Of a stretch of 64,000 nt of DNA, positions 60,401-64,000 are shown one piece after another. Below the pieces are notes generated by a model. It had not been told where the DNA came from, did no database searches, and saw nothing but the letters and a program-made list of their open reading frames with translations. Every line of letters starts with the position of its first letter. The first letter of the stretch is position 1. Source of the stretch: CAVQRC01 sp963715045 (lineage in GTDB: Bacteria > Planctomycetota > Planctomycetia > Pirellulales > Lacipirellulaceae); assembly GCA_963715045.1 (NCBI GenBank), contig CAVQRC010000006.1, positions 62,001-126,000 on the forward strand. The letters are read 5' to 3'. The position numbers were made by a program, and so were the translations under genes.

Positions 60401-60507
60401 AGGGGTCGGGGGTCAGGGGTCAGGGGGAAGTGGTTGGTCTATGGTGATTGCATTGAGTCGATGACCGGTCGGATCCCCGACCCCTGACCCCTGACCCCTG
60501 ACCCCTC
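60401..60507. repeat. Inverted pair of G-rich repeats
   Basis: GGGGTCA-type words at 60401-60427 and their complement (CCCCTGA words) at 60474-60507 face each other across about 47 bases. As RNA it could form a long G-C stem. It lies between mtaB and clpS on the minus strand; it may end the clpS transcript. Confidence 0.75.
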
Positions 60508-60514
60508 CTATGCT

Positions 60515-60868
60515 CTAACACTCCGGCTCGATCGAGGCCGACATCGCGCCCTGGCAGCCGGGGTAGTCGTCTTTCCCATAGGCGTGAATCTGATCCCGTT
60601 TAAGCTCGGCATGCTCTTTGGTTGTGGTGAGGACGACGGCCCGCCCTTCTTCGTCGACCGTCTTGGCGAGTTTCAAGCACGCCTGCTGCGTGTGACCGAA
60701 CAATTCACGCAACATCCGCTGCACGTAGTCGTACGTGTGGTGATCGCTGTCCCACAGGATGACGTGATACCGCGGTTGACGACGCCGTTCGGCGGCGGTG
60801 GTTTGACTGCGTTTGGGAACGACCACCGTCGATGTGCCGTCATCGCTGGTCGTCTCGAAAGCGGACAT
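60515..60868 (-). CDS. clpS: ATP-dependent Clp protease adaptor ClpS
   Basis: 117 residues from ATG 60868 (ATG 60880 is possible). After a variable polar head comes the ClpS fold: RYHVILWDSDHHTYDYVQRML, then GHTQQACLKLAKTVDEEGRAVV and TTTKEHAELKRDQIHAYG. It binds N-degron substrates through the VIL-x-D-D-type face and hands them to ClpA/ClpC. The N-terminal about 30 residues are unusually long and rich in S/T/D. Divergent from the dipeptidase. Confidence 0.9.
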   Translation of the reverse strand: MSAFETTSDDGTSTVVVPKRSQTTAAERRRQPRYHVILWDSDHHTYDYVQRMLRELFGHTQQACLKLAKTVDEEGRAVVLTTTKEHAELKRDQIHAYGKDDYPGCQGAMSASIEPEC

Positions 60869-60956
60869 ATTCTGCTGCATTCCCTGTGCTAGTGCGATCC
60901 CGAGGTGATCAGTATATTGGATCGCTTTCGTCCCGGGAATCCACACCTTCGAGCCC

Positions 60957-62333
60957 ATGAGCGAACTGACAGACTACCTCGACGAGCATCGTGAAGACTT
61001 TGAAAGCGATCTCAAGGAGCTGTTGCGGATTCCGTCGGTAAGTGCCGATTCACGCCATATTCCCGATATTCGTCGCGCGGCCCAGTGGGTGCACGAACAC
61101 CTTCAGGCAATCGGCTTACAGAGCGAAATCGTCGAGGGAGATGGACATCCCCTCGTGTTTGCCGAGTCACCGCCGGTGCCTGACGCGCCGACAGTGCTCG
61201 TCTACGGCCATTACGACGTGCAGCCGCCCGATCCGCTCGACGAATGGCAGAGTCCTCCGTTCGAGCCCACGATCCGGGATGGGAATCTCTATGCCCGCGG
61301 CGCCACCGACGACAAAGGCCAGATGCTCACTCACCTATTCAGCACCCGGGCGTGGATGGAGACCGTCGGCAGCCTGCCCCTGCAGATCAAGTTCCTGATC
61401 GAAGGGGAAGAAGAGGTCGGTGGCCAGATGATCGCAAAGTATCTCGAAACGCATGCGGAGCGGGCCGCCTGTGATTGCGTAGTGATCAGCGACACGAGCC
61501 AGTTCGGGCCAGGGCAACCCGCTATCACGTACGGCCTGCGGGGCATCGCGTATTACCAGATCCAGATCACCGGCCCCCAGCAAGACCTGCACTCGGGCGT
61601 GTTTGGTGGGGCGGTCACCAATCCGCTCAACACGCTGACCCGACTGTTGGCCGCGATCATCGACGATCAGGGGCGCATCCAGGTTCCTGGTTTCTACGAC
61701 GACGTGAAGCCGCTCAGCGATCGGGAACGCGAGCAGTTTCAGTCACTCCCCTTCGACGAGAAACGTTTCCTGACTCAGATCGGGGTTACTGGCGTCACAG
61801 GCGAGAAGAGCTACTCGACCCTCGAGCGACGTTGGGCCCGGCCTTCCTTCGACGTGCACGGTTTGTGGGGAGGCTATCAGGGCGAAGGGCAGAAGACCGT
61901 GCTGCCCGCCGCGGCCGGGGCCAAATTCAGCTTCCGGCTCGTACCCACCCAGGATCCGGCCGCGATCTCCAGCAGCCTCGAGTCCTTTCTCCGCGAGCTG
62001 CTGCCCGCCGGTGTCGAGATGGAACTGGTCAAGTATCATGCTTCTCCCGGATTCCTGGTGCCGCTCGACAGTCCGTTTATGTCTGCCGCCGCCGCGGCTG
62101 TGGAAGCCGGCTTCGGCCGGTCGCCCGTCTTCATTCGCGAGGGCGGTTCCATTCCGATCGTCACCCAGTTCGCCCAGTCGCTTGATGCCGCCGTCCTGCT
62201 ATTGGGCTGGGGACGTGATGACGACAACACGCACAGTCCAAACGAAAAGTTTTCGCTCGCCGACTTCCATCGCGGAATCCGCTCGAGTGCCGCGCTGTGG
62301 AAGGAAATCGCTCGGCTGCCGGCAAACCGCTAA
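60957..62333 (+). CDS. M20 family dipeptidase (carnosinase-like)
   Basis: 458 residues. Motifs VYGHYDVQPPDPLDEW, ARGATDDKGQML, EGEEEVGG and SDTSQFGPGQPAITYGLRG are those of M20A dipeptidases; HSGVFGGAVTNP is the dimer-domain signature. Two zinc ions in the active site hydrolyse dipeptides. No signal peptide, so cytoplasmic. It precedes serS by 69 bp and may be cotranscribed. Confidence 0.92.
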   Translation: MSELTDYLDEHREDFESDLKELLRIPSVSADSRHIPDIRRAAQWVHEHLQAIGLQSEIVEGDGHPLVFAESPPVPDAPTVLVYGHYDVQPPDPLDEWQSPPFEPTIRDGNLYARGATDDKGQMLTHLFSTRAWMETVGSLPLQIKFLIEGEEEVGGQMIAKYLETHAERAACDCVVISDTSQFGPGQPAITYGLRGIAYYQIQITGPQQDLHSGVFGGAVTNPLNTLTRLLAAIIDDQGRIQVPGFYDDVKPLSDREREQFQSLPFDEKRFLTQIGVTGVTGEKSYSTLERRWARPSFDVHGLWGGYQGEGQKTVLPAAAGAKFSFRLVPTQDPAAISSSLESFLRELLPAGVEMELVKYHASPGFLVPLDSPFMSAAAAAVEAGFGRSPVFIREGGSIPIVTQFAQSLDAAVLLLGWGRDDDNTHSPNEKFSLADFHRGIRSSAALWKEIARLPANR

Positions 62334-62402
62334 GGGATTCCGCTGGCGGGCGGCAGATCCCAACGGCCGTTCCGAATAAATCTGGCCACACGCGAAGAAC
62401 CC

Positions 62403-63679
62403 ATGCTCGATCGAAAATTCATCCTCGAGAATGTCGCAACCGTTCAGCAGAGTTGCGCCGACCGGGGGACTCCCGTTGACGTGGCCCGCTTTGCCGTCCT
62501 CGAAGCGCAACGCCGGGAACTGCAGCAGCAAGTCGAACAGCTCAACGCCCGTGCCAATCAGGTCAGCAAATCCATTGGCAAAGCCGCCAATGAACAGGAA
62601 CGCGAGACCCGTAAGGAAGAAGGTCGCCAGTTACGCGACCAGAAGGACGCCCGGCAACGCGAGCTGGATCGTCTCACCGCCGAAGCAGACATCATCTATC
62701 GCAGCATTCCCAACTTGTCGCATCCCGACGCACCGCGGGGGGAGAGGCCCAGTACCTCGAACTGCGGCACGGAGCGGTCGACGTGCGGCCTTTCGGATTT
62801 CCCGTGCGAGATCATGTCGAGCTGGGAATTCAGCACGATCTGATCGATTTCGAGGCCGGATCCCGAGTCGCAGGTCACGGCTTCTACTACCTCAAGAATG
62901 AAGCCGTGTTGCTGGAACTTGCCCTGCAGCAGTACGCCGTCCACCTGCTGCTCGAGGAAGGGTTCGTCCCCATGATCACACCCGATCTGGCCCGCGGTGA
63001 AATCCTCCAGGGGATCGGGTTCATCCCCCGCGGGCCAGAGACGCAAATCTACAGCGTCGAAGGGCAGGACCTGAATCTCGTGGCGACCGCCGAGATTACC
63101 CTGGGCGGCCTGTATGCAGGGCAGACGATCGACGCGGCCGACTTGCCGCTGAAGATTTGCGGGATCAGTCATTGTTATCGGACCGAAGCCGGGGCGGCAG
63201 GCCGGGCGTCGCGGGGACTGTATCGTGTGCATCAGTTCACCAAGGTCGAGATGTTCGCGTTCACGTTGCCGGGCGACAGCGAGGACATGCACAACTATCT
63301 GTGTGATCTCCAATGTCAGATTTTCGACGGCCTCGGAATTCCGTATCGCGTGATTGACACCGCGACCGGCGACCTGGGTGGTCCTGCGTACCGGAAATTC
63401 GATCTCGAAGCCTGGATGCCGGGCCGTGGCGACAACGGCGAGTATGGCGAAGTGACGAGTGCGTCGAACTGCACCGACTATCAAGCTCGGCGACTGAACA
63501 TTCGTTACAAGGTCAAAGGAGAGAAAGGCACGAACTTCGTCCACACGCTCAATGGCACGGCGACGGCGATCAGCCGAGCACTGATCGCGATTCTCGAGAA
63601 CTGTCAGCAGGCCGACGGTTCGATCATTGTCCCGGAGGTCTTGCGGAAATACGTCGGTCGCGAGCGTATCGGCGGTTAG
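62403..63679 (+). CDS. serS: Serine--tRNA ligase (frame broken in a G6 run at 62737-62742)
   Basis: About 425 residues if repaired. The first frame gives the N-terminal coiled-coil arm (MLDRKFILENVATVQQSCAD, REEGRQLRDQ-like segments). In the G6 run at 62737-62742 the frame changes, and the second frame continues AQYLELRHGAVDVRPFGF through motif 2 (CYRTEAGAAGRASRGLYRVHQF) and motif 3 (GTATAISRALIAILEN) of class II synthetases. It charges tRNA-Ser and tRNA-Sec. As an essential gene, a true frameshift is unlikely; an indel in the assembly is the simpler view. Confidence 0.93.
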
Positions 63680-63830
63680 TGGGTCACGCCCGCCGGTCGT
63701 GACGGGCGTTGCGAACGGCCGTGGCGACTTAAGTTTTGTTGGCGGTGTGCAGTTGTTTGTTGGTTTGAGCGTGGTCTGGTCGGGTCCGACGTGGTCTGGT
63801 GGTTCCGTCACACTTGGCAAGTGTGACCCA
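63680..63830. terminator. Intergenic hairpin between convergent serS and phosphohexomutase genes
   Basis: TCACACTT and AAGTGTGA (63808-63815 and 63819-63826) form a perfect 8-bp stem with a 3-base loop, five bases from the stop of the minus-strand gene. No T run follows on either strand, so it is a candidate structural terminator only. Confidence 0.45.
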
Positions 63831-64000
63831 CTATGCAAATACCTCTGCCGCCGCATCGCAGAGTTCCTGGGCCTGCTCGCGGTGCGGTGCCTCGGCGATC
63901 GCGCGGACGATCGGTTCGGTATTGCTCGCCCGCACGAGCAGCCAACGGTCGTCCCAGTCGAGGCGGAGTCCGTCCGGACGACTCGACCGGCTGTCTGGGA
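63831..64000 (-). CDS. Phosphohexomutase C-terminus (phosphoglucosamine/phosphomannomutase), cut by window edge
   Basis: Only the last 56 residues are in the window, ending DAAAEVFA. They contain DGLRLDWDDRWLLVRASNTEP, the phosphate-binding loop (R-x-S-N-T-E-P) of the alpha-D-phosphohexomutase family. Whether it is GlmM, a phosphomannomutase or a phosphoglucomutase cannot be told from this piece. With glmS in the same window, a role in amino-sugar synthesis is possible. Confidence 0.8.
   Translation of the reverse strand, partial: PDSRSSRPDGLRLDWDDRWLLVRASNTEPIVRAIAEAPHREQAQELCDAAAEVFA

Overview
The window looks like chromosomal DNA of a planctomycete (Pirellulales/Planctomycetales type), judged from gene content. 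It has a planctomycete-style ECF sigma factor with a FecR-like partner, four surface proteins with C-terminal PEP-CTERM sorting tags, an exosortase of the class I take to be XrtU, quinoprotein-like beta-propellers, Gfo/Idh/MocA oxidoreductases with Tat signals, and a Kdo cytidylyltransferase that implies an outer membrane. GC content is high and genes are mostly singly transcribed or in short operons.

Layout. 1-5.9 kb: end of an alpha/beta hydrolase, then a plus-strand group of LamG PEP-CTERM protein, ECF sigma factor, FecR-type anti-sigma and dockerin-repeat PEP-CTERM protein. 6-8.5 kb: an ornithine-cyclodeaminase-family enzyme, a zinc-ribbon protein, and a tRNA-Ile(CAU) gene split by a 281-nt group I intron. 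8.7-13.2 kb: an exosortase, an EpsI-like protein, a TPR protein and a matrixin-type metalloprotease with its own PEP-CTERM tag. 13.1-17.3 kb: a glycine-rich, autotransporter-passenger-like PEP-CTERM protein on the minus strand. 18-28 kb: HDOD protein, B12-binding-like protein, HIRAN membrane protein, glmS, kdsB, an RmlD-like reductase, YgfZ and a LarA-like protein. 28-42 kb: a LolA-like/FG-GAP lipoprotein, GDPD, Uma2 nuclease, a sialidase remnant, a Tat-exported oxidoreductase, a large propeller protein, four 263-bp tandem repeats, an HD-GYP protein, a site-2 protease and a SPOUT methyltransferase. 42-49 kb: a complete oligopeptide ABC transporter (oppABCDF order). 49-64 kb: ClC transporter, porin, M20 amidohydrolase with two small membrane proteins, rdgB, a conserved exported protein, sppA, mtaB, clpS, an M20 dipeptidase, serS, and the end of a phosphohexomutase.

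Working together. The sorting machinery at 8.7-12 kb can be expected to process the PEP-CTERM proteins at 1.0, 4.3, 11.8 and 13.1 kb. glmS, the phosphohexomutase at the right edge and kdsB feed cell-envelope sugar synthesis. oppABCDF, the peptidases and clpS handle peptides.

Quality caveat. At least ten genes, including the essential serS, are broken by single-base frame changes, several in homopolymers. I read these mainly as assembly or sequencing indels rather than pseudogenes, so those proteins are described as the spliced frames would read.
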